Made by a program: the position numbers and the translations under genes
Notes under the pieces: model-generated
The model's database searches: none
The model's input: only the letters and a program-made list of their open reading frames with translations
What the model was told of the DNA's origin: nothing
Source of the DNA: an uncultured Erysipelotrichaceae bacterium
Lineage (GTDB): Bacteria; Bacillota_I; Bacilli_A; Erysipelotrichales; Coprobacillaceae
Length of the DNA stretch: 17,444 bases
Assembly (NCBI GenBank): GCA_900317015.1
Contig: ONFH01000214.1
Location: 1-17,444, forward strand
Direction of reading: 5' to 3'
Shown: positions 1 through 6,406 of the stretch, in pieces
How the letters are laid out: the number at the start of each line of letters is the position of its first letter
Position numbering within the stretch: the stretch's first letter is position 1

Positions 1-389
1 ATATACTTTCTGACCGTGTCGATGCTGGCGCCGCCTGTCGTACAGATGAAATAGCTTGAGCTCCAGAAAGCGTCTCCCCAGAGCATGTCTTTGTACTGGT
101 CTGCATATCTTGCTCTTACGGTCTTGGACAGCTGCGTCTTAAGACTGCAGATGCATTTTGCAGGTGCCATGTTCGGATCCATTGACAGCAGCAGATGGAC
201 ATGGTCTCTGTCGGCATTCATTTCCATCAGCTCTCCGCCGTATCCCTTCATGAGTCTGGCAGCTTCGTCCTTCATTAAGTCCGCCATTTCATCAGTGATG
301 ACTTTCCTCCTGTACTTTACTACAAAAACGGCATGGTATATGAGCAGATACACGGAATGCTGCTTTCTTTTAAGTTCATTGTCATTCAT
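1..389 (-). CDS. tnpA: IS200/IS605 transposase TnpA (Y1 HUH), 3' end cut by window edge
   Basis: TnpA is the single-strand transposase that excises and inserts IS200/IS605 elements through a covalent 5'-phosphotyrosine link. Reading the minus strand from ATG at 389 gives 129 residues with no stop before the window edge. The HUH metal-binding motif is visible as H63-V64-H65 in DRDHVHLLL. The C-terminal block SSYFICTTGG...VRKY carries the family's catalytic Tyr, here residue 129. Family members are about 130-155 residues, so only the last few dozen residues at most are missing. The start is supported by a GGAGG site just upstream on the minus strand. The gene diverges from tnpB and shares a palindromic promoter region with it. 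Confidence 0.9.
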   Translation of the reverse strand, partial: MNDNELKRKQHSVYLLIYHAVFVVKYRRKVITDEMADLMKDEAARLMKGYGGELMEMNADRDHVHLLLSMDPNMAPAKCICSLKTQLSKTVRARYADQYKDMLWGDAFWSSSYFICTTGGASIDTVRKY

Positions 390-419
390 AAGCGAACCTC
401 CATTCTTTCATACATAAAA

Positions 420-476
420 TTGAAATATATGCGATTTCATGCTATAATTATAGCATATAGAAGGACATCTTTGCAA
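420..476. promoter_or_regulatory. Divergent tnpA/tnpB promoters sharing a palindromic -10
   Basis: On the plus strand TTGAAA (420-425), a 17-bp spacer and TATAAT (443-448) form a near-consensus promoter for tnpB. On the minus strand TTGCAA (476-471), an 18-bp spacer and TATAAT (452-447) would serve tnpA. Both -10 boxes lie in one perfect 18-bp palindrome, ATGCTATAATTATAGCAT (439-456), so the two polymerase sites overlap and should exclude each other. Assignment is by sequence only. Confidence 0.7.
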
Positions 477-492
477 ATTGGAGGCGACGGCT

Positions 493-2127
493 ATGAAGAC
501 AACGGTCAGAACAGAAAGGTACTATCTCGACGAGATGACAGATGAAAAGCAGAGGCTGGACTTCATGAAGATGAAGGTGACGGTTCAGGAGCTCAGTGCG
601 ATCCGTATCAGAGGATACAATGCCTACTGGTTCTATAAGAACAGCCCGGAGGATCCCAGAAATTTCCTCGATGATACAGTGAAATCACCTGTATACGCCT
701 ATGCAAGATCACTCGGCCTGAGCAGCTACTATGCCAATATACTGGATCCCGTCATTACGGGGATCTACAAGTCTCAGGAGACAAACAGTAAAAATCGCAT
801 TGACGATCTCAAGGCTGACATCAGCGAGACGAAGAGGAAGCTGAAGTCCCTGAAGAGCAGTCTCGCAAATACGAGGAAGCTCAAGCAGTCGCTTGTCAGA
901 TACGGCACGACAGGAAAATTTTCTAAGCCCTATAAGTGCTGCCGGCTCGGCATTGACAGCGATGGCATGATGAAGGGAACTCAGAAACCCTGCACATGGC
1001 AGGAGTATGAGCACACTATAGACGAGCGAATTCGAAGCAAGAGAGCCCACATCGGGCAGATTACCGACAGACTGCATCGCCTTGAACAGAATCTGAAGAA
1101 GGTTAAGTCTGAACCGCCTAAAAGATCCATCTTCGGAGGACGAAGATTCTACAAAACCAAGGACACCGTTGGATGCGATGACGCATGGAAGAGGGCGTTC
1201 CATGATGCAAGATATGGTTCATTTACGGTCGGGGGCAGAGCGGACCTGGACGGGCGCAATGCCGTCGTTCTCTATGAAAACGGCGGGCTGACATGGACTC
1301 TGCCGTTCGGTCTTGGCAAGGCACGTCTCGAAAAGTTCGTCCCGGTGCGCTTTTCCGAAAAATACTATGCCGCTCTCGAGAATCCAAAATATCCGATCGC
1401 CTATACGTTCGCTTTTAAAACGGACAGAGATGGAAGAGAGTACATGACGGTTTCAGTGTGCTTTACGGTTCCCGACGAAAGAAAGGCCTTTGATGCTTCG
1501 CACGGCGTCATCGGCGTGGACCTTAATGCAGATCACTTCGCATGGACGGAGACATCGCCTTCCGGTGAAAAAATGAAAAGCGGCGTCATCGGATTTGACG
1601 TTCTGCATGCGACAAAAGGCCAGACGGACGAAGCGCTCGGACGCGCTGTCGCTGAGCTCATCGGAATCTGCATGGCAGCGAAGAAGCCGCTTGTCATGGA
1701 GGACCTGTCAATGAAGAACGCAAGACGTGGCATGCACTATCAGGGAAGACTGCGCAACCGGATAATATCGCAGTTCGCCTTTGATAAGATGACTGCACTG
1801 ATAGCCAGCCGTGCAGAAAGGAACGGGGTGCCCGTCAGATGCGTCAATCCGGCCTACACGAGCCTTATCGGAAAGACGGTCTACATGAGGAAATACGGCA
1901 TCTCCATTCATGAGGCTGCCTCATACGCAGTTGCGCTGAGAGGCGCCCGGCTTGAGCCGCCTCTGCTTCCTTCAGGAATCATGGCCCTTGTGCCGGAAAA
2001 GAAAAGGGACGGTATCGTCATTGGAGACTGGTCTGACTACTTCAGGCTTCTGAAGGCTCTTCAGGCTGCAGTAAAGAAGATTCCGAAGCATATGTTCTAT
2101 CTCCCGCCGGAAAGAATACCACACTAG
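493..2127 (+). CDS. tnpB: TnpB-like RNA-guided nuclease family protein, variant without zinc ribbon
   Basis: TnpB proteins of IS200/IS605 elements are RuvC nucleases guided by an RNA from the element's right end, and are ancestors of Cas12. The start is ATG 493 with GGAGG at 480-484; a TTG at 478 is in frame but lies at the Shine-Dalgarno site. The product is 544 residues, longer than the usual ~370-450. A charged, helix-rich N-terminal half (coiled-coil-like around 100-135 and 180-205) precedes the RuvC part. RuvC-I is IGVDLNADHF with D343; RuvC-II is LVMEDLSMKN with E403. The third region reads VNPAYTS...KYGISIHEAASYAV (451-480): it lacks the two CxxC pairs and the usual RDINAA Asp, and has E474 in HEAA. 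This matches my memory of proteins annotated 'TnpB-related'. Activity is not certain. Confidence 0.85.
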   Translation: MKTTVRTERYYLDEMTDEKQRLDFMKMKVTVQELSAIRIRGYNAYWFYKNSPEDPRNFLDDTVKSPVYAYARSLGLSSYYANILDPVITGIYKSQETNSKNRIDDLKADISETKRKLKSLKSSLANTRKLKQSLVRYGTTGKFSKPYKCCRLGIDSDGMMKGTQKPCTWQEYEHTIDERIRSKRAHIGQITDRLHRLEQNLKKVKSEPPKRSIFGGRRFYKTKDTVGCDDAWKRAFHDARYGSFTVGGRADLDGRNAVVLYENGGLTWTLPFGLGKARLEKFVPVRFSEKYYAALENPKYPIAYTFAFKTDRDGREYMTVSVCFTVPDERKAFDASHGVIGVDLNADHFAWTETSPSGEKMKSGVIGFDVLHATKGQTDEALGRAVAELIGICMAAKKPLVMEDLSMKNARRGMHYQGRLRNRIISQFAFDKMTALIASRAERNGVPVRCVNPAYTSLIGKTVYMRKYGISIHEAASYAVALRGARLEPPLLPSGIMALVPEKKRDGIVIGDWSDYFRLLKALQAAVKKIPKHMFYLPPERIPH

Positions 2128-2199
2128 AAAACACACGCAGACATGTTCATCTGTTTCATAATAACTGACTGCTGACTACACATACTGTTGTACTGCCTG

Positions 2200-2465
2200 C
2201 GACGTACCTGCGTTCCGCCCTCTCAATTGTCAGAGACGGCGGAGCATAGGGACGGACGCGCCGCAAGGCATTGAATACGCCCTGATCAGGAGCCGCCGGA
2301 CCTTTTTAGTCTGTCAGGATCACCGTTCAGGGAATACGCAGGAAGCTGATTGACCTGCGGTTCTGAAAGCTCGCTCTTCGGAGCGGTGCTGAAGGAATCC
2401 CCAACCGACGCCGGTGTCAGCCGGTCGTCGGTCGGGGTATATCAAGGCGATGGGCTTATATTCTT
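2200..2465 (+). ncRNA. Predicted TnpB guide RNA (omega/reRNA) scaffold plus guide
   Basis: In TnpB systems the guide RNA scaffold comes from the IS right end and the guide from the adjoining flank. Here the 3' flank of tnpB contains no gene but several GC-rich hairpins. The first is CCGCC-c-TCTC/GAGA-c-GGCGG at 2215-2242. The second is CGCTC-TTCG-GAGCG at 2372-2385, with a stable UUCG loop. The third is a 16-bp stem at 2399-2437. The guide would start just after the element end, about 2446, and run into the broken AGCS gene. The 5' limit is a guess. The role is inferred from family knowledge; structure is seen directly. Confidence 0.55.
2399..2437 (+). repeat. IS right-end imperfect hairpin
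   Basis: CCCCAACCGACGCCGG pairs with the sequence at 2421-2437 around the loop TGTCAG, with one bulged T (2425) and one A-C mismatch (2403/2433). It lies a few bases inside the predicted element end. TnpA proteins of this family recognise such subterminal hairpins in single-stranded DNA, and the same stem would be the last scaffold hairpin of the guide RNA. Confidence 0.65.
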
Positions 2466-3230
2466 GCAGGTTTTGGTATTTTGATTATTAATATTCAAAG
2501 AGTGCCTGCTTCATTCTTATTGATTTTCAAGAGTGCTTTTACACCAATGGCTGGGATCGGTGGTTTTGCCGGTGCAACAGTGAAAGATGCGATTCGTTAT
2601 GGTGTCGCTCGAGGTCTTTATTCTAATGATGCCGGGACTGGCTATGGTATGATCGCTCATGCAAGTGCCATAACAGATCATCCTGTACGTCAGGCTTCAT
2701 GGGGCTGGGGCGAAGTTTTCCTAGACACAATTGTCGTTTGCTCAGTCACTGCTTTATCACTCATTACAACTAATGTTTATGTCACGCATCCTGGTGTTAC
2801 TTCTGCAAGACTTACAACTGTGGCCTTTGGGATTGTTTATGGCCAGTTTGGGAAATACTTTATGGCCTTAGCCATTACCGTCTTTGCCTGGACGACGATC
2901 ATCGGTATGTACTACAGCTGTGAAAAGTCTGTCAACTATGTTTTTGGTGATACCAAAAGAAACAAGATCTTTACGAAGATTTATATGCTTTATTATTTAG
3001 TGCCTTGTGTATTCTTATATAATGTCCAGGCTAATACCTTATGGGCGATGACTGATATCCTCTCTGGTATTTATGTCATTGTCACAATGGTCTTTATCTA
3101 TACAAAGCAGGGTGAGATTATGCGTTTATTTAAAGATTTCTGGGATCGTTATCTACCTCTGAAAGAAAAGGGCGAAGATGTGCCACCGGTTGTTTATGGG
3201 AATGATCAAATATATGTAAAGAAGGAGTAA
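2446..3230 (+). pseudogene. AGCS sodium:alanine/glycine symporter, 5' part removed by IS insertion
   Basis: AGCS proteins are inner-membrane sodium-coupled amino-acid carriers of about 450-490 residues. The frame resumes directly after the IS end with WAYILAGFGILIINI and continues through the family block FKSAFTPMAGIGGFAGATV. The conserved SNDAG motif follows within ARGLYSNDAGTGYG. Several hydrophobic membrane segments follow before a short charged tail. Only about 260 C-terminal residues remain, so roughly 200 N-terminal residues lie beyond the element, left of the window. A TTG at 2481 could start a fragment but has no Shine-Dalgarno site, and half a carrier would not be functional. The stop codon falls next to the Shine-Dalgarno site of mmuM, so the two genes were one operon and the carrier probably supplied a methionine-related substrate. 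Readthrough from tnpB may now be the main transcription of this stretch. Confidence 0.85.
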
Positions 3231-3235
3231 GTACA

Positions 3236-4177
3236 ATGAATGAATACTTTGTCATTGATGGCGCTATGTCGAGTGCTCTAGAAGAGCTTAATTGTCCATC
3301 ACTAAACAATAAATTATGGACAGCTGCGGTCTTAGCAGAAAGTCCTGAACTTATTAAACAGGTGCATTTGAATTATTTTGAAGCTGGAGCTGACTGTGGG
3401 ATTACCGCAAGCTATCAGGCTTCTATTAAAGGTCTCATGGAAGCGGGCTATACAGAAGAAGAGGCCGAACATTTTATTACGATATCCGTAGATCTCTTTA
3501 AAGAAGCAAGAGATGAATGGTGGAAAAATGCTGATCATGAGAAGCGTAGTTATCCATTATGTTTAGGGTCTGTGGGTCCTTATGGGGCCTATTTAGCCGA
3601 TGGCAGTGAATATCGTGGCCATTATAAAGTCTCTGATGAAGAACTTTATGATTTCCATAAACGTCGTATTGAATTATTACATGAAGCAGGTGCTGATGTG
3701 ATTCTCTTTGAAACAGATCCATCCTTAAGAGAAGCGCTTGTGGAAGCAAAAATAGGGGAAGAATTAGGTGTTGATTACTGGATCAGCTTCTCATGTCGAG
3801 ATGGCCATCATACCAATGAGGGACAGACAATGGAAGAATGCGTCAAAGCATTAGCTGATCATCCTCATTTAAAAGCGATTGGCATTAACTGTACCGATCC
3901 ACGCTTTGTCACCGATTTGATTTATGATCTTGTCAAAGTCACAGATCTTCCCATCTTTGTTTATCCAAATAGTGGAAAGGTTTATGATCCAGTAACTAAG
4001 ACCTGGTCAAATGAAGATGAGAATATCTCATTTGGTGATTATGCTTTAGCTTGGTATAAAGCCGGGGCAAAAGGCGTAGGGGGATGCTGCACAACAACAG
4101 AAGAACATATCCGTGAAGTACGTAAAGCATTAGATCATTATCTTGAAATAAAAGACATTAAACACATTCAACTCTAA
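3236..4177 (+). CDS. mmuM: Homocysteine S-methyltransferase (MmuM-like)
   Basis: This cytoplasmic zinc enzyme transfers a methyl group from S-methylmethionine (or S-adenosylmethionine) to homocysteine, giving methionine. The 313-residue length is typical. Zinc ligands expected for the family are visible: C219 in GINC and C284-C285 in GGCC. The N-terminal block LIDGA-like FVIDGAMSSALE and the ITASYQAS block (57-63) are also typical. The start at 3236 follows AAGGAG (3222-3227), which overlaps the end of the preceding AGCS gene, so translation was probably coupled. No promoter of its own is evident; after the IS insertion it may depend on readthrough from the element. A strong terminator follows at once. 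Function is confident; the exact methyl donor is inferred. Confidence 0.92.
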   Translation: MNEYFVIDGAMSSALEELNCPSLNNKLWTAAVLAESPELIKQVHLNYFEAGADCGITASYQASIKGLMEAGYTEEEAEHFITISVDLFKEARDEWWKNADHEKRSYPLCLGSVGPYGAYLADGSEYRGHYKVSDEELYDFHKRRIELLHEAGADVILFETDPSLREALVEAKIGEELGVDYWISFSCRDGHHTNEGQTMEECVKALADHPHLKAIGINCTDPRFVTDLIYDLVKVTDLPIFVYPNSGKVYDPVTKTWSNEDENISFGDYALAWYKAGAKGVGGCCTTTEEHIREVRKALDHYLEIKDIKHIQL

Positions 4178-4204
4178 AGACGGTGAACATTCATCGTCTT
4201 TTTT
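4176..4204 (+). terminator. Intrinsic terminator after mmuM
   Basis: An 11-bp stem pairs AAAGACGGTGA with TCATCGTCTTT (one G-U) around a 4-base loop, followed by a run of six T. The stem begins inside the mmuM stop codon. Confidence 0.9.
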
Positions 4205-4220
4205 GTATGTTTTGCTCATC

Positions 4221-4249
4221 TTGCATTTATTATTTATCGGACATACAAT
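4221..4249 (+). promoter_or_regulatory. Promoter of the transglutaminase-like gene
   Basis: TTGCAT (4221-4226), a 17-bp spacer and TACAAT (4244-4249) lie just after the upstream terminator and 25 bases before the start codon. Confidence 0.65.
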
Positions 4250-4273
4250 TTAACTATGAAGGGACGATGAGTT

Positions 4274-5698
4274 ATGAAGAAGAAAATACTTTCATTATTA
4301 GTTGCTGGAGCTATGATAGGGGCACTCTATATGCCAGTTGAAGCAAAAACGGCCACTTTAAAAGCCAGTCACTTTAAATCAGATCAAGTGACATTATCTT
4401 GGAATAAGTTTGGTAAAAACTATACGATTTATCGTAAAACAGGAAAGACGTATAAGAAACTTACGACAACACATTCATGTTCTTATACCGATCATAAACT
4501 AAGTGACAAGGTCACTTATACATATCAAGTGAAATCGGGGAATACAAAAACAAATACCGTATCTAATAAGTATTCTCATGTCTCATTTGCGAAAGAAAAG
4601 ACACTATGGGAAAACGGCATGTCGAAAGACAAGAAAAAACTTGTCAGTGATTTTGCCGCACGTTTTATCAATGAAAAGATTAAACCAGGGATGTCGCCAA
4701 TCATCAAACTAGAAATCGCCGGAAAAGTCGTTGGGGATCAAGCCAGCTATGAGCAAAATTATAAATATGCAACATCCTATTCTTATGGGCCGGTCAAATA
4801 TCATAAAGCTGACTGTGGTGGCTATGCGGCGCTATTTAAAGCCTTGTGTGATGCGATGAAGATTGGCTGCTGGGTCGTTCAGCCAGGATTCGATGAAAGT
4901 CGAGAATTAACAGCTCATATTTTCAATCTTGTGAAGTATAAGGGTAAATGGTATGCGGCCGATGCTGAAGGCAGTTTCTCCTTTCAAAGTGGAGGCTGGC
5001 TTAATAAAGTGAACAAAAAAGGAAAGTGGATTTATAAAGACACATTTGCAAAAGTTGTCAAAAAATATCACTTAAATGTAGCGACGAATATTCGCGTTCA
5101 GCACATTCCTCATGTCACAGATTATTATAATGGGAATGATGATAGCTATGGCTCAATTTATGTAGATGACGAGACCACGCAAATAGGTCCCTCTTATGAA
5201 GAATCATTGACACCTTTTAATGATTATTACCGCTTTATGATTGGTAAAAATAATACGCCATTCTTAAAGACACTTTCAAAGCAAAAGAAACAGTTCGATC
5301 AGGCAAACCAATTATTTGTAAAAAAGAATGCGGCTGTAATGGCCAAATTTAACGAAGTCCTTAATCTTTATAAAAAGGTACAAAAAAATGGTAATGGTCC
5401 GCTTGATCACAGTGTGGATGTTTATTTTGAAGTGAAAAAACTCAATCAAATGAATCATGCGACACGCTTTACGATCTACTTAAATAGTCCTTATGATGAT
5501 CTTTCAATTACTTATAATATAAATGGAGATATTGTAAAACGTGTAGGCAATTATGACAAAATAAAAAATCAAATCAAAAAGGCTCTTCATATCGATGACG
5601 ATGATAATAGTAATAATGTAGTCGATGATTATGATGATCAGCCAAGAAACGACTCACCAACAACACCAACATACGATAGCAGTGATACTTATATGTAA
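4274..5698 (+). CDS. Secreted protein with FN3-like and transglutaminase-like domains
   Basis: The 474-residue product starts with a signal peptide, MKKKILSLLVAGAMIGALYM, with likely cleavage near PVEA-KT (residues 21-26), so it is exported. Residues ~27-105 are rich in beta-strand and aromatic residues and resemble a fibronectin type III or SH3-like adhesion domain. A transglutaminase-like core follows: DCGGYAALFKALCDA (C181), AHIFNLV (H215) and WYAADAEGS (D230) give the expected Cys-His-Asp order. Such domains in bacteria act as proteases, cross-linkers or peptidoglycan-related enzymes; the substrate here is unknown. The C-terminal ~200 residues match nothing I recognise and end in an Asp/Asn/Thr-rich tail that may bind calcium or stay disordered. 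There is no LPXTG motif. A GNAT gene follows after 11 bases, probably in the same transcript. Confidence 0.75.
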   Translation: MKKKILSLLVAGAMIGALYMPVEAKTATLKASHFKSDQVTLSWNKFGKNYTIYRKTGKTYKKLTTTHSCSYTDHKLSDKVTYTYQVKSGNTKTNTVSNKYSHVSFAKEKTLWENGMSKDKKKLVSDFAARFINEKIKPGMSPIIKLEIAGKVVGDQASYEQNYKYATSYSYGPVKYHKADCGGYAALFKALCDAMKIGCWVVQPGFDESRELTAHIFNLVKYKGKWYAADAEGSFSFQSGGWLNKVNKKGKWIYKDTFAKVVKKYHLNVATNIRVQHIPHVTDYYNGNDDSYGSIYVDDETTQIGPSYEESLTPFNDYYRFMIGKNNTPFLKTLSKQKKQFDQANQLFVKKNAAVMAKFNEVLNLYKKVQKNGNGPLDHSVDVYFEVKKLNQMNHATRFTIYLNSPYDDLSITYNINGDIVKRVGNYDKIKNQIKKALHIDDDDNSNNVVDDYDDQPRNDSPTTPTYDSSDTYM

Positions 5699-5709
5699 AG
5701 GAGATCCCT

Positions 5710-6246
5710 ATGTCAGGAACGATCACACTCAAAACCAAAAGACTTGTTTTAAGACGCTACACAACGAAAGATGTAGAAACTTTATATCATGATTATGGAT
5801 GCAATAAAAATATGCGTACCTATACCGGATGGAATCCTTATCCTTCATTAGAAGCGACGAAAGAACTTGTAGAAAATACAATCAAGAGTTATGAAAATCC
5901 TAGAACTTATAGCTGGGCCATTGAAAGAGAAGGGAAGATGATCGGAACGATTGCTGGCTATGACTATCATGAACAAGAGAATACGATAGAACTCGGCATT
6001 AGCATTGCCCAGCCATACTGCCATCAAGGCTATGCGAGTGAAGCAATGCAGGCCGTTATTGATTATCTTTCTTTAAATGAGAAGATCAAAACAATCAAAG
6101 CCTGGTGTGCGCGTGAGAATCTTGGCTCGAAAAAAGCAATGGAAAAATGTGGCATGATCTTAGAAAGTGTGGATAGAAATGCTCTAAAAGTAGAGGATCA
6201 CACTTATGATTTACTAAATTATGTCTATCGATCAGACGTCTTATAA
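5710..6246 (+). CDS. GNAT-family N-acetyltransferase (RimJ/RimL type)
   Basis: This cytoplasmic enzyme should move an acetyl group from acetyl-CoA to an amine, often an N-terminal or amino-sugar amine; the target is unknown. The 178-residue length fits. The N-terminal RLVLRRYTTKD block (11-21) and the WAIEREGKMIGTIAGYDYH strand pair (69-87) are typical. The acetyl-CoA motif A reads QPYCHQGYASEA (101-112), in place of the usual RGxGxA. ENLGSKKAMEKCGM (136-149) is the motif B end. The strong AAAGGAGAT site overlaps the stop codon of the preceding gene, so the two are likely co-transcribed. Confidence 0.88.
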   Translation: MSGTITLKTKRLVLRRYTTKDVETLYHDYGCNKNMRTYTGWNPYPSLEATKELVENTIKSYENPRTYSWAIEREGKMIGTIAGYDYHEQENTIELGISIAQPYCHQGYASEAMQAVIDYLSLNEKIKTIKAWCARENLGSKKAMEKCGMILESVDRNALKVEDHTYDLLNYVYRSDVL

Positions 6247-6253
6247 TTTGTTC

Positions 6254-6282
6254 TTGCTTTTATAAGCTTTATGTTGTATAAA
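6254..6282 (+). promoter_or_regulatory. Promoter for a possible small RNA
   Basis: TTGCTT (6254-6259), a 17-bp spacer and TATAAA (6277-6282) lie right after the GNAT stop codon. No plus-strand gene follows, so a short transcript ending at 6368 is the natural product. The -35 is a weak match. Confidence 0.45.
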
Positions 6283-6288
6283 AGAAGC

Positions 6289-6368
6289 GTGGTGTCTCCC
6301 AAACGCGAATCTGGAGCCCACACTTTTCATAAATTTATGTGAGACACTTTTTGTGTCTCGTTTTTTTT
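6289..6368 (+). ncRNA. Candidate ~80-nt small RNA with alternative pairing
   Basis: A transcript starting near 6289 would contain a 5' hairpin (GTGG and CTCC at 6289-6299 with GGAG and CCAC at 6313-6321). It would end in a terminator stem. GTGTCTC occurs twice, at 6292-6298 and 6353-6359. Both copies are exactly complementary to GAGACAC at 6341-6347, so two folds exclude each other as in an attenuator. I do not recognise an RNA family. It could instead be just the 3' end of the upstream mRNA. Confidence 0.4.
6341..6368 (+). terminator. Intrinsic terminator (plus strand)
   Basis: GAGACAC-TTTTT-GTGTCTC is a perfect 7-bp stem followed by G and eight T. It ends plus-strand transcription from the GNAT gene or from the candidate small RNA. 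Confidence 0.9.
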
Positions 6369-6373
6369 GAGAG

Positions 6374-6402
6374 AAAAACAAAGAATCCCGAAGGATTCTT
6401 TG
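6374..6402 (-). terminator. Intrinsic terminator of the hydrolase lipoprotein gene
   Basis: Read on the minus strand, CAAAGAATCC-TTCG-GGATTCTTTG is a perfect 10-bp stem with a UUCG loop, followed by five T. It lies just past the hydrolase stop codon. Confidence 0.9.
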
Positions 6403-6406
6403 CTTG

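Larger units (their letters stand above)
1..2445. mobile_element. IS200/IS605-family insertion sequence, left end outside the window
   Basis: The sequence shows a minus-strand HUH Y1 transposase and a divergent plus-strand tnpB, the gene order of IS605-type elements. The region is visibly richer in G+C than the flanking host genes. The right end contains a strong imperfect hairpin (2399-2437) followed by TATCAA. TCAA is the known right-end cleavage sequence of IS608 and a similar end is inferred here, so the right boundary is put near 2445. Immediately after it the host AGCS reading frame resumes. The left end and its target sequence lie beyond base 1. Confidence 0.85.

Noticed and set aside
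85..417. 110-codon plus-strand open frame over tnpA
   Set aside because: The opposite strand encodes a clear HUH transposase; this is its shadow.
709..1203. 164-codon minus-strand open frame inside tnpB
   Set aside because: It lies antisense to the helical half of tnpB, has no Shine-Dalgarno site and no protein-like pattern.
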